Assembly: GCF_958979055.1 (NCBI RefSeq)
Contig: NC_084898.1
Location: forward strand, 1,064,001 to 1,128,000
From: Alnus glutinosa
Taxonomy: Eukaryota > Streptophyta > Magnoliopsida > Fagales > Betulaceae
Direction: 5' to 3'
DNA: 64,000 nucleotides
The notes under the pieces were generated by a model, which saw only the letters and a program-made list of their open reading frames with translations, made no database searches and had not been told where the DNA came from. Positions 47,088 to 58,800 of this stretch are shown in pieces. The position numbers and the translations under genes are program-made. The first letter of the stretch is position 1. Each line of letters opens with the position of its first letter.

Positions 47088-47440
47088 TAAATTAAATTAA
47101 CTCGACCTGCTGACAAATTCAAACACACCCACAGCACATACTCCATTGACAATGGAAAAGTTCACTCTAATGCAGCCCTCAGTAGTCAGTACCAAGATAC
47201 ATACCAGTCCCACCACATCCAGATTCACCACACTTCTCCACATCGTCTTTTTGGTGCAGTTTTCCTCTCTCTTTTTTTCGTGTAGGTTTAGTTGGTTCTG
47301 ATCCACATCACATCATTGTGTTTGGGCATTGACCCTGCTTCTATTAATCCAGATTTTCTTCCCCTTCACAACATGAAAGAATGCTTGCAAGATATAGCTA
47401 TAACCAAAAGCACACTTCCATTACTGTGGTTGATACATAG
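47088..47440 (-). pseudogene. old trehalase relic (3' flank plus exon 10, traces of exon 9)
   Basis: Begins with trehalase 3' flank (CTGCTGACAAATTCAAACAC). It then carries degraded exon 10 (CCACACTTCTCCACATC, AGTTGGTTCTGATCCACATC, TGGGCATTGACCCTGCTTCT in register with the intact copies) and a faint exon 9 stretch (AACCAAAAGCAC). Many indels. Much more diverged than A, B or C, so it comes from an older tandem copy. Confidence 0.75.
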
Positions 47441-49470
47441 GCTGTCTATCCAGGGATGGAAGGACAGGAGCCTCTGGTTTTTTTGGCGTTGTCAAAAAGA
47501 TTTGAACAATGGTAGTAAAAGTCCTCTATTCAATTCTTTTCCTTCGTGTTGCCGGATATCTCGGTCGTACACATCTTCTGGGTGGTAGAGTCGTGGAAAC
47601 ACATTTTTCTTCCATATTTTGGACCTTAACTCCGTGGAACAATACTACTGCTGAAACCTGTAATAAAGCACAGGCTAATACAAGCCGACAGGAAGAAGCA
47701 AGGCTTAGATCTGACCATACAATAGTAGCAAAAAATATTCTAGAGATAAATCTGCATTTGTCAATTCCTACATTGCTGAGAATGAATGAAGTGCAACTGC
47801 TACTAACCAACTTGACAAACCAAATGCCAATGAGAACTACTCAAGGCGCAATATCTTCAACAAGACATTCCAAAGGGATTAATAAGTAGGTGGTTCACAC
47901 CATATTAGATGGTACAAAGCCCTCTTGATCAAAGAGGAAGGCAATTAAGAAGTAAAATTTCAGAAAATACTATATTTGATCTTAGTGAGCTAATGAGCTA
48001 CCTGTCATGGAGGACAGTGAAGAGGATGTCTGAGGAAACTAGTTATGCATAGATAGTTGAATTGTTGGATTTTGCTGCTTATACAAACTCAATCATAAGC
48101 TGCTGAAGTGAACATGTTAGATAGTTACTCATAACTTATATAATCAGTTTGAATGACCCTTTTTCCCCCTCTCAAAAATAGATAAAGAAGGAAACTTACT
48201 ATTATGCTAGAAAAATAGCACGATTAGAACTAACTGAATAATTAGAAAAGATGCTTAATGATGAACTAATGGAATCCATTATTATGAGTTCCTAGAAGTA
48301 GCATCGAAAGCAACTAAATTGGAAATGGTAGATGCACAACCGGCCACAATGGTCACAATAAGCAGTTCATTAAGTATTTTGCAACCATCAGTCCTAGTTT
48401 TCCCTCATAAATGGAGGTATTAGCAGACTCAAATTCACTCCCAGGATTATCATTGCTGTATTAGTAGTACAAGAAAGCATGGAATGATTATATATATATT
48501 TGAACCAAGATGGCATATCCCCCAAGAAAATTGACTACGAAAAGAAAATTTTCAAATCCACTTTATGAGGGTCATATACATATCAACAACCATGTGTTAT
48601 GCCTGTTTATGTCATGAAGAATGTTCAAGTGGGTTATTCCTAAAACAAGATATCTGCGATTCCAACAACTAAAACAAGAAATCTTGAACAACTACTCTTA
48701 CTGCCCATCACCACCAACAGCCAAAACACTATTTAAAAAATTGATGCCACACTATGCATTGAAGAGTGCAGTTCAAATCTTCAAGTGGGTTACTCTAAAT
48801 AGTTCTAGGCACTTGGAAAATTACCCAAGCAATCTTCAACAATTAAAGTTTTAGCATTCCTACAACTAAAATATGAAATCTTGAACCCTTGCTCTTACTG
48901 CCCAATGCCCATCACCACCAACAATAAAAAAACTACCTAAAATTGAAAAAAAAAATTGAAACTTTCCGACAACCATATCCATATCCCTCATTATAATCAA
49001 AAAAACCATAAAACAATTTTAGCGTCACAGTATCACAGTTATGGGTTTTTAAAGCTCCTCAGTTGTCCCTTCAGTTCCACATGCAAAGCTTTACTGTGAT
49101 AAAGCTTCAGAAATTGGAACGATATAAGCATCTGATAAATTCATCAACAGAGCCATCTCTCATGGTACCATCACTATGAAAAGAAAAGAAAAAAATACCA
49201 AGGAAAAAAAAATCACCGAGAGGAAATTAAAGACAAACCCTTACTCCCATGCGGCGGTTCAGGAAACCCAAGAACCATGAAAGCTATTTTTCTGGTCCTT
49301 CCTCTAGAAAAAGGTAAAAATACTCGTGCTTTTATAGCCAGGGTTTCTCGAGGACGGATATTCTAATAGGTTTTGTAGGTAAGTTTGAACCGGAATCCTG
49401 CCCGAATTCTAGGACTTGGGGCAGCTCCGCTGCCTCCGCTTACGGCATTTATCGGTGTCCCACTCCCATT
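47441..49470. other. unassigned region with a small direct duplication
   Basis: A 126-codon frame at 47,509-47,889 is not recognised. At 48,615-48,900 two imperfect direct repeats share TTCAAGTGGGTTA, AACTAAAACAAGAAATCTTG and CTCTTACTGCCC. On the minus strand CTATAAAAGC (about 49,335) precedes an ATG at about 49,275 opening MVLGFPEPPHGSK, which could be a promoter and first exon, but no continuation was found. Confidence 0.3.
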
Positions 49471-49481
49471 CTATTCACATA

Positions 49482-49666
49482 GAGTAACGATTCACTATCA
49501 TTTAAATATATAACTTTTTACTACATTGTCTATGTGGCAAGGTAGTCCCTTACCTTAATTTATTTTTAAAAAAATAAAAAAAACTCAAAAAGTATTGGGG
49601 GACCACCTTGCCACATAGGTAAGGTGGTAAAAAGTTGTATATTTGGGTGGCATTGAATCATTATTC
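49482..49666. mobile_element. MITE, GAGTAATG/GAATAATG family, 9-bp target duplication
   Basis: 185-bp foldback with ATTCACATA repeated exactly on both sides. Arms include AACTTTTTAC and its complement. Non-coding; a Mutator-like source is inferred from the 9-bp duplication. Confidence 0.85.
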
Positions 49667-49709
49667 ATTCACATATCACTCTTGTCTACCTGGATCAATA
49701 TTATAAAAA

Positions 49710-49891
49710 GAGTAATGATTGAACACTACCTAAAGACACAACTTTTCACTACTTTGCTTATGTGACAAGGTGGTCCCCACTACTTTTTGAGTTTTTTTAT
49801 TTTTTAAAAATAAATTAAGGTAGGAGATCACCTTGTCACATAGGCAAGGTGATGAAAAGTTATATCTTTGAGTGGTGTTCAATCATTACTC
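49710..49891. mobile_element. second MITE of the same family
   Basis: 182 bp, GAGTAATGATTGAACAC at one end and its complement at the other, flanked by TTATAAAAA on both sides. It lies only 43 bp from the first element. Confidence 0.85.
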
Positions 49892-52620
49892 TTATAAAAA
49901 ATATTAAAGAGAGTATTAGGACTCTAATTTTTTAACAACATTGTTAATTTACGTAAACAAAAGTAAGATAGCGTAAGACCCCAAACATTTCTCTTTTGTT
50001 GAATAAAATCTTTTGTTTGGTGAAAAAATTAAATATTGGAGAAAAAAATAAAGAAATGCTTAAAAAAGAATATTTAAATAGAATAATAAAAGTGGATTCT
50101 TAGTTTTTTGAGTCGGATATGGGTACTTTGGAAAAGTTGGTATCTAAAATAAGGAAATGTAATTTTTTTTAACTAAAATAGAGAGTAAATTTAGGGAGCC
50201 GAATGATAATTCTCGGGATGTTTCTCTTACTTTTTGCCCAATTTTTTAAAATTTAGACAAAAATAATTTAGGAAATTTCATTTTGATAAACTTAGGCTTA
50301 ATCTTAAATTTGACTGAATGACAATTAAGTTTATGGTCAGTGTTTTGAAATTATTTTTTGTATCTTACATCTATTTCAAACCTATGCTTTAGTACGTAAC
50401 TTTTTATTCCCAATTTTAATAATTATTTTTAAAATAATTACTAGAGATTTTATCCTATTGATGCAGGGTTAGTAAAGTTGATAAATAATTTGATCAAATC
50501 TCAAACTATTTAATTTGAAAACGATAGTTGATACAAAAATATATACATGGTAAAATACCTTAAAAATATTGGATGACATTAAAATAAAAAAAATAAAAAA
50601 TAAAAAAAAAAGCCCCGGGGTGGGGGGGTATAGGGCCATCAATGAAACAATCTCTCAAAACCTTTGTCATAGATTTTGCATCCTTATATTCTTGAAGAAA
50701 AATAGTTTTCTAAATTTAAACAATGTAACATTATGATATCAATATTAAGAACTTTTATTTTTTAAATACCAAATTCAAAAGGAGGGAGTGCAATGGAGCA
50801 ACCTCATGTAAAATGACACTCAAGTCTCACCTGTTCAGATAAGTGCCTAGACAGTCTAAATAGGTAGAATTCAGACTGTCCAGACACCTACCCGAACAGA
50901 ATGAGTCTCGTACCTTCTCACATGAGGCTACATATTAATACAAATCTTCCGTCCTGTCTAGTGTCAACATATAGAGATAAGACAATAAAAGACTTCCTAG
51001 GGTCATTTGATACGCTCATAGGTTAGTAACATGTATCATAGTATCATAGGGTTCAATACAATTGAATCCTCCAACATGCTTAGTGAACCAATCAATGATG
51101 CATAGAAATGAGATGAAAGAGTGGCAGAGCCATCTCCACCTATCTCTGATGAGGTAATTGTGATTCAATTACTCGAATTATTATTATTATTTTTCAAAAA
51201 AGGAGGTAACTGTATCCATACCATTCTTAATGTTCTAAAAGCTCATGTGCTCCATTTGTCAATTAAGCAATAAATCCTGGAAGCAAAACTCTACTTTGAT
51301 TGTTCATGAGACAACTAAACCTGGAAGTCCGGATAATGAACCAGGGAAGTTAGATACAGCATATGGAAAGCAGAGAAAGAGCTTCTGGGTTGACTTCAGC
51401 AGCTCAGTAGAGTTGGTTGTCAGACCTTTTCTACTTTTACCAATTATTTACTGACTTCTAAGAAAACTGAAACAAACTGTAGTAACTCCTATAAAGATTC
51501 CTACAGGGAAGCCAGTCCTACCAATCTGAGACAAACGAGGTTCAAGGGGACAAGGGGTTGTTGCAGAAGAAACTATGGTGAGAGTCAAGGTCATGAAATT
51601 GTCTACTTCTTCACCACAAAGGCGAACCAGGGCCCGAGTACCGAAGGAGATAGCTTGGAAGGAGAAGAGAACAAAGCTGTACATTATCCGACGTTGCATA
51701 GCCATGCTGCTTTGTTGGAAGGAGCATGAAGATTGACAATGCTGGTAACCTTAAACATTCGTGCCTGTTCCTGTTCTAGGGTCCTTTTAAACTAACAAAA
51801 AGTATATGTGGGTGTGTGTGGGAAGAGAGAGAGAGAGAGAGAGGGGTGGGGATAATGCACTTGCTGTAAAATTTTGAAGGAGGCAATGCAAAATTCAAAC
51901 TTCTTCACCTTGCAAATAAATAGATGCAACAAATTATTTTCTCTTATGTATTTTCTATAAATTCTCTGAAAGTAGAGATTTTCTTTAAAGATTTGTTACA
52001 GCAATAAGAATATGATACGAGTGAGATTTAGCGACCATGTTTTTAACCTTTGACAGAGCATTTAGAAGTGAATTCATGATATTAACTTACGCAAACTACG
52101 AGTGCATTTAATACATTGATAAACAAAGAAGGATTTTATATGATTCTTAACTAAGAAAAACCCCCCACCGTCACCAGATTCAATACTTTTTTACTAGAAA
52201 CTACTGCACTGAAAGATTAGTGCAATACTGATTCTCAAAAGCTGCACCTTTTCTCTCCCTTTTTCAGGAGCCAACACTTGCCTATGGGATTAATATTATC
52301 ACCCCCACAGGCCTGAACTCTCTTCTTTCTCCCTATTTTTCTTTCTTCTTCTTCTTCTTCTTTTTTTTTCTTTTTCATTTGTTTCCTTATGAGAAACAAA
52401 AATACAGGGGCTGAAGCCTCCTAATCAATGCATAAGGCTTCAGTTGCAGTTACACCGACAGCAACTTGAGCACGGAACTTGTGAGATCAGCTTGACACAA
52501 ACATGAGAACTGAACTAAATGTAAGTTTGTCATCATTACCAGCACATATTGAAGAAGAATAAGAATCATCAGTTCTCCTATAGGCTCTTCATGCGAGAGA
52601 TGAGATATTCAATGACACCT
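49892..52620. other. intergenic DNA without a recognised gene
   Basis: Contains GA and CT runs near 51,825 and 52,345. A minus-strand frame at 51,448-51,705 (85 codons, hydrophobic) has no recognisable domain. It overlaps transcribed-looking but unassigned sequence and I do not call it a gene. Confidence 0.4.
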
Positions 52621-53035
52621 TATGGATTATGTAGCATTCCATCCCTCTCCACCGACATCATAAAGTGGGTACATTAATGCCATAACTATATAAATCATAT
52701 TATAATCAACTACAAATTATGATATATGTATATATAAAAGACTCATACTCCCCGGGGACATAAACTCCAAATCATATTATGTAAGCATTCCATTCCTCTC
52801 CACTGACATCATATAAATGTGGGCATTAATGCCATAACTGTAAAAATCATATTATATTCAACTCCTTTTTTTATATTATAATCAACTCCTTTTTATATAT
52901 ATATATTGTATATAGTGGGGACATCAAGTCCAATCATATTATCTAAGCATTCCATTCCTCTCCAGTCTCCACTGGCATCATATAAAGTGGTGCCATCAAT
53001 GCAACAATTATATAAATCATATTATAATCCACTCC
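52621..53035. repeat. three imperfect tandem units of about 155-160 bp
   Basis: AGCATTCCAT..CTCTCCAC starts at about 52,631, 52,786 and 52,947, each followed by GACATCATA (or GGCATCATA), a GCCATAACT-type motif and AAATCATATTATA. A GT/GC run follows at 53,050-53,080. Confidence 0.8.
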
Positions 53036-53394
53036 AACTCCAAATCGTGTGTATGTGTGTGTGCGCGTGTGCGTGTGTGTGAATAGCATTCTAAGATCAT
53101 CATTTCAAGGCACCAAAAGAAATTTCATATGGGTACCACACAAAGAACAAAAACAAACATTTTTCTCAGCAACACCAAGTAAGAGACTCAGAGCCAAACA
53201 ACCAAAGCCAATAAACCTGGTGGGATAGATTACAACTCAAAATTCCCAATATCAGAACCTCAGAAGTAAACACATCCATCTGTTCACCATTCAAAAAGTT
53301 AGGGTTTTGCAGCTTTTGCTTCCTAATTTGGTCAATCAACAGCATTAACCATAATCAATTAAGAATAGAATACCACAAGAAGTTACGATTCAAA

Positions 53395-53545
53395 TTATTC
53401 ACACACACACCCAAACACGCCACATCAGCGACGATTATCTGCTAATTAAAAACCCTAATTTTACATAAAATACAAAAGGAGGATTCGAATACAGAAGAGG
53501 ATCAGATGGGGAGTTTAGCGACGTCATTTAGCCGGTCGTCGTGAT
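53395..53545 (-). pseudogene. duplicated 3' end of the 78-residue gene
   Basis: Repeats the end of the neighbouring gene: minus strand AATGACGTCGCTAAACTCCC then ATC TGA gives NDVAKLPI-stop, against NDVAKLPV-stop in the intact gene. The downstream GACGATTATCTG and TTAATTAAAAACCCTA-like sequence follows in both. Only the last few codons and the 3' UTR were copied. Confidence 0.75.
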
Positions 53546-53813
53546 CCTAATTCAATAAAAAAGTCATTAACCATTATCAATCAAGAATCAAAACCAAAAT
53601 TTCAAAAGAAAAACAAAAGCCAACTTCTTTTTATAAGCAGCAATCTGATATATGTGTTTCTTGGAAAATACACAATAACAAGCTATTAAATTCAATTACT
53701 CACACACACCACGCCGTGCCACAACGCCGCATCGGCGACGATTATCTATGTTTAATTAAAAACCCTAGCTTTACGTGAAATACAAAAGGGGGTATTTGAA
53801 TACCGAAGAGGGA

Positions 53814-54050
53814 TCAGACGGGGAGCTTAGCGACGTCGTTTTGGGGGTCTTCGTGGTGGTGTTGGAGGGCGAGAGGGCGGTCCTTGGCCTCGTAAGCGTC
53901 GTCGTCGTCGTCGGGGTCGGCGGTGGCGAGGTTGACGCAGGAGAAGCGCTCGAGGGAGGAAAAGAAGGCGGAGGCCACCGTGGAGCCCACCCAGCTCGCC
54001 ACCTGGTCCAGCTTCTCCCTCGATATGATGCTGTAGTTGTTGTTCTCCAT
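53814..54050 (-). CDS. small acidic protein of unknown function, 78 residues, intronless
   Basis: Starts MENNNYSIISREKLDQVASW, continues VGSTVASAFFSSLERFSCVN, then has an Asp run (DPDDDDDAYE), a KDRPL segment and a C-terminal NDVAKLPV. The first half is amphipathic or weakly hydrophobic and the second half acidic and probably disordered. Coding support: GC-rich compared with its AT-rich surroundings, an Asp-codon run, and a duplicated 3' end that preserves the C-terminal frame. I believe similar short proteins occur in other eudicots but cannot name a function. Competing frames on both strands over this stretch are lower-complexity shadows. Confidence 0.7.
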   Translation of the reverse strand: MENNNYSIISREKLDQVASWVGSTVASAFFSSLERFSCVNLATADPDDDDDAYEAKDRPLALQHHHEDPQNDVAKLPV

Positions 54051-54379
54051 ATCAACACCCCAAATGATTCGCTTTTCTGGTTTTCGTTGGGAAATAAGCA
54101 GATCAGCAAGAGATCTGACTTTCTAATAAAAAATAATTATTGTTTATACTAAATTATTTCAAAAATATGTGATAAATAATTAAATATCATGTCGCTTTCT
54201 ATTTGAATTTAAACTATTTAATATTGTATATGATATTCTCTTACATTATTTACAAAATTTAATCTAAATCATAAATTCATCATTTTCATTTCTTGATACG
54301 GATGATAATAGATGTTATTATGTTAAAATTATAATTATTTAATTTAAAAACAATAGAATTTTTTTTTTTTTTTATCGAA

Positions 54380-54540
54380 TTGGATAGATTGGTTCGGTGT
54401 TAGAGTTAATTATATTGGCTTAGTCTAAAATAAGTGATTTATTAAAAATCATATTTTATATTGTTTTATTTCTTTAATATATTATTATTTGTAATATATA
54501 TATATATTTCAATGAAATAAATAAACATTGGAATGTTTTC
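54380..54540 (-). repeat. dispersed AT-rich repeat, inverted relative to 13,560-13,770
   Basis: The reverse complement gives AATAATAATATATTAAAG, TTTTTAATAAATCACTTA, GCCAATATAATTAACTC and AACACCGAACCAATC, matching 13.6-13.76 kb and the 5' end of the R repeats. Confidence 0.55.
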
Positions 54541-54702
54541 CTACCTACCATTAACTGACGATGGCTAATATAGGAAAAAAATTAAATACACGTGATTCGC
54601 TAGATACATTTTTGAAGATTGTATTTTTTTTTTTTTTTTTTATTTTTTTGGTCTCCATTAAAGAATGAGCATTTCTACATTAGTGTGTGAGGCATAGCAA
54701 TA

Positions 54703-55145
54703 GGGGTGTATATCGATTCGGTTACATGGTTTTTAGTTCAGTTAAGTCGATTAATTCACCTACTTCATTTCAACAATCTATAATTTCAAAATTTCCAGTT
54801 AAAGTGATAAAGTCAATTAAAAGGCAGTTGGTTAAATCGGTTAGAAGGCAGTCAGTTAAGTCGGTTAATAAAACGATGTCGTTATAATTTTTTTAATTAA
54901 AAAAAAAAGGAAGAAGAAGACAAAACAATCAAATGAAACGACATCGTTTCTATCCATAGTGTCGGTTCGTTCGGTCAGTTAAAAGTCGGTTCAGTTAACC
55001 AAAAAAAAAACTAACACCGAACCGACTTTCGAAATAAAAACCTATACCAACTACCGAATCGAAATAAGTTGGTAGAGTCCGTAAACGATCGATGACAGTT
55101 TGGTGGCGATCAGTAGACAGTAGTCGGATATTTGCCCACCATTGT
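54703..55145. mobile_element. non-autonomous transposon-like element rich in GGTT/AACC
   Basis: Opens ATAGGGGTGTATATCGATTC, close to the AGGGGTGTA-type ends of plant hAT-like MITEs. The left part has repeated TCGGTTA and the right part the complementary TAACCGA and ACCGAACC motifs. The right end is degenerate and the target duplication is not clear. Confidence 0.45.
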
Positions 55146-55884
55146 ATAACATAAGTAAAATAAAAATAATCTATTTTACAATTAAAATTTTATTTTATTA
55201 CATTTAACGGTATGCAATAATATCAAGTAGGGGAAGATGTAGTGGTATCCATTGACGCAGAATTTATATGCCTGTTGGATTTTGGCATTCAAGATTTTAT
55301 TATGAAGAAATCTCACTGATTCATTCTCTCCTACTCTACAGACTGCAGAAGGTATCGGCTATGGAAGCACTCAAACAAACATTTCCTACATCAAATTCCA
55401 TGTGGTAGTGAGAACTGAAGAAAAACAGTATCATCTGTGTTCGACAGCCCCTCCAAAAGCAAAATTATTCAAAACAGCCACCTACAACTCATCTAAATCC
55501 AGCTAATAAACAGGATGAATCTGGTTTTACTTGGACCAAAGAATTACATGCACATGTTCTTGATTCTGGAACTTTAACCTTATGGTGGATGGAATGATGA
55601 AAGAGATTTAGAGAGCCAAGAATGGTCACAAGGGCCTGTTATACCAACAAATTCAACCCCATTAAAAATTGAAGATAGAATAAACATATTATAGAATCAA
55701 AATATATTTGCCAAGTGAACACACCATCTCTCATCCTTTTAGCAGAATGTTAACATCTATGATGACTGGGACAACCTTCAAAATTGTTTCTACAGTATTC
55801 TGTAAGAGCTTACATCCCTGTAATTTTTGGCAACCAAGGGTAGCCCACTCCTTGAAAAGGATTGAATCTGACAACCTTTTTCTA
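55146..55884. other. 3' flank and probable 3' UTR of ABCF3
   Basis: Lies directly downstream of the ABCF3 stop on the minus strand. No other gene recognised. Confidence 0.4.
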
Positions 55885-58800
55885 TTACGACTGCAGTATC
55901 TTCTTATAATCTTGGAATGTGCCATGAAATGGTGTAACCTTTCCATGCGATACCGCCCATAGCTCGTCTACACTGCCTGATATTAGGTGCTCATCGTGGC
56001 TAACCTGCAAGCAACCAAACATTTGCAATTTATACCCAAAACAAGATACAGAAATGCAATAGCCGTCTTCATTAATTTGCTCGATAAGGGGTGCTCGATA
56101 AGAGGTATCATACCATGAGAATGCCTCCTTGAAATAAAGCAAGACCCTGAATTAGTGCCTCCACAGCATCCAAATCCTAGATTTCATGCAAAAAATGAAT
56201 CCCCAGTCAGCTGTTGACATTTTCATTTGATATGAGTCGGAATCTATAATAAACTGTTATCTCCTTAACGAGGCATCAATTGTTTCAACAGAAATCCAAA
56301 CCAAGGAAGACATGCAGAATATGCTGTTTCGCGAGGTGTATTACCATCAAACGTGATCAAGTGCAATGTTTGATAATTGATCATTTGCATGATATATGAA
56401 CATGAAGATGAGTAGCCAGCTTATTAACCTTAAAAGAAGTCCTTAAGTTCACAAAAAACATAAAAAAAACTTCAAAATTTTCATTATATAAACCATCAAT
56501 CTCCTTTTGCTGCAAAACATTATCCTACCATGAAACTTTAGGACTTGCTTCTAGAATTAAAGTTCCCTTTACAAAATGTATCAACAAATTTCAGTTATCT
56601 AAAAGAAAAAACAAACTCTTGGAAACAAAGGTTTCATGATGTTGAACGTGTACAATTACAGCAATTTCAGTATGCCTGGCTAATTAAATGTTTCTGTGAT
56701 AAATAAGAAAGACAACAAGATATCCAACACACCCACTCCAGCCTGAGAAAGAGAGAGAGAGAGAGGGATGCTTCTCCAGTTTGGAGTACATACCACTACC
56801 AAAAGCTTGTGATCATAATATTGCACTCAAATAACATAATTGTGAAGTTCTAGACCATTTCTAAAATGTGGTTTCCAAGGGCCAAAAAGAAGCCTAACTG
56901 GACAAAAAGGAGTCTATATTGAGAATCACGTGGATATATCAGTCTATTGCAACAAACATAGCTATCAAGCCAAAAATAAATAAATAAATTTGAAATGATC
57001 CAGATTGCCATTGCAACAGTAGACCTGCCAGATCTTCTTAAGGATGCACTCTGGAAAGACAGGGATACACTTATCGGCTTTAGATTGTGCCAAAATGATG
57101 CAATTCATTATTGTTACTCTGAGGGAATCATTTCTTGACTCTTGGTTTATGAACTTTTCAAATTAACTCCCCCATTAAAAAAAGATTGTGAGAAAAACAG
57201 TATTAATAATAGAAAACTAGAACATTCCAACAAGCAACTTTCTTTCCAAGGAATAGTGATGAACTGCAAAAATCAAATACTACTACAACTACAAGTGATA
57301 ACGACCAAAAACAACCCCTCCCCCCCCCCAAAAAAATCAAATCAAGTGAAGAAAAAGATAATGACTTACCAGATGATTGGATGGCTCATCAAGCAATATT
57401 ATGTGTGGTTTCTTAAAAGTTATCTTCGCAAATGCAACTCTGCTTTTTTGACCACCTAATATATCATTCAGAGAAATTACATAATTTAGTGGTTCAAGAA
57501 CTTATCGAAAAAGAAAAAATAAAATAGTTGAGTATTTAGAGAATAAAGATATAAATCATAATTGCAACAGGTTAGTTACACAACATCCAAAAGGTTTTGA
57601 ACCACAACTGCATCCTCCACCTCATTTTTATGGGGAGAGGAAGTGCCAAGAGTTAGAACTCGTTGGCATATAATTGAGATTAGCTCTGTGACTAACATCC
57701 ATAATCAGAATTCAAGTTCACATGCTCGTTTAGCAAGCATGCAACTCAACCAACCAGTACTCTGACCTACTTGAGGTCCAAGTCAAATCCTAGATGTAGA
57801 AGATCAATTTCAATCTCTACTAAAACATCTATCTTTATTCCTAAACAAGGATAGTAAAGGAAAGATACCTGACAAAGTGTACATTGGCTGAAGTGCAAGA
57901 TTTCCAGTTACACCAAATGAACCCAAGTGAGCTCGGAGCTTCTGCTCAGGCACACCCTGCAAGAAAGGAACTTCTAATAAGAATTTCAATTTTTAATTGC
58001 AAGCATGGCTACTCCGAATAGTAAGATAAAGACCATAATATGTTCCCGGTAAAACCTCTGAAGCATATAAGGGGTTGATTGAAACCCACCAGAGACCGAG
58101 CCAAATTCAGTGTTGAACTTGGGGTGGGAATAAGTTAAAGAATTTTAATAAGAACCTAAGGTTTATTGCATAACACTAAAAAAAAAAAAAAAAATTTGCC
58201 TTGGATAATTCATCTAGTTCTGCAATTTTAAGCATCTTGTTAATAGTACCATAGAGACCAAAGAAAGAAAGAAATTTGCTATATACTTTATCTACATTGG
58301 AGATCTCTGTACTTGAGGTTAAAATCTAACATCATAATTTTCCTAGCAACCTATCCTGGAATAAAAGAAGATGCAACATGTAAATATTTCAGCATGTAAT
58401 TCATCCCTTACCCAAAAATAACCCCTAAATAACCCATGGGAAAACAATCACTAAAGTCCTCTTGAAAAAAAAAAAAAATTAGTAGCAGCGAACTCACGGG
58501 GAAGCAGCGCATCATATACAAAAGGGGATTTGAAGATAAGTCGAGCCCATCAACGTGGTGCTGACTAAAAACAGCAATCCGAACCTGTACACAGAAAATA
58601 AGTCCCCATCAGATAAAAGCAGATAAAGCCAATGTACAGCAATCTTGCAATAAGTTGAAGAGACGAACATCAGGTATTCTGCGCTCTTACATAAAATATA
58701 ATAAAGATGAGAAGAATGCTAGTCTATAATAAAACAACGAAAATATAAAACAAAACTTCAATAGAGAACGTCATAGATAATGCAGTTACATCTCATTGCA

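Noticed and set aside
47509..47889. 126-codon plus-strand frame
   Set aside because: No recognisable domain; adjacent to a trehalase relic in decayed DNA. Could be a gene fragment but cannot be supported.
51448..51705. 85-codon hydrophobic frame on the minus strand
   Set aside because: No recognised domain, no promoter or splice context, and dense competing frames.
53771..54152. Longer low-complexity frames overlapping the 78-residue gene on both strands
   Set aside because: Valine/glycine- or proline/threonine-rich shadows created by the GAC-rich Asp run; only the 78-residue frame has a protein-like composition and a copied C-terminus.
57590..57800. Possible tRNA-derived SINE in an ABCF3 intron
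   Set aside because: A GTTCAAAACC-like box was noted, but no proper A box, tail or target duplication was found.
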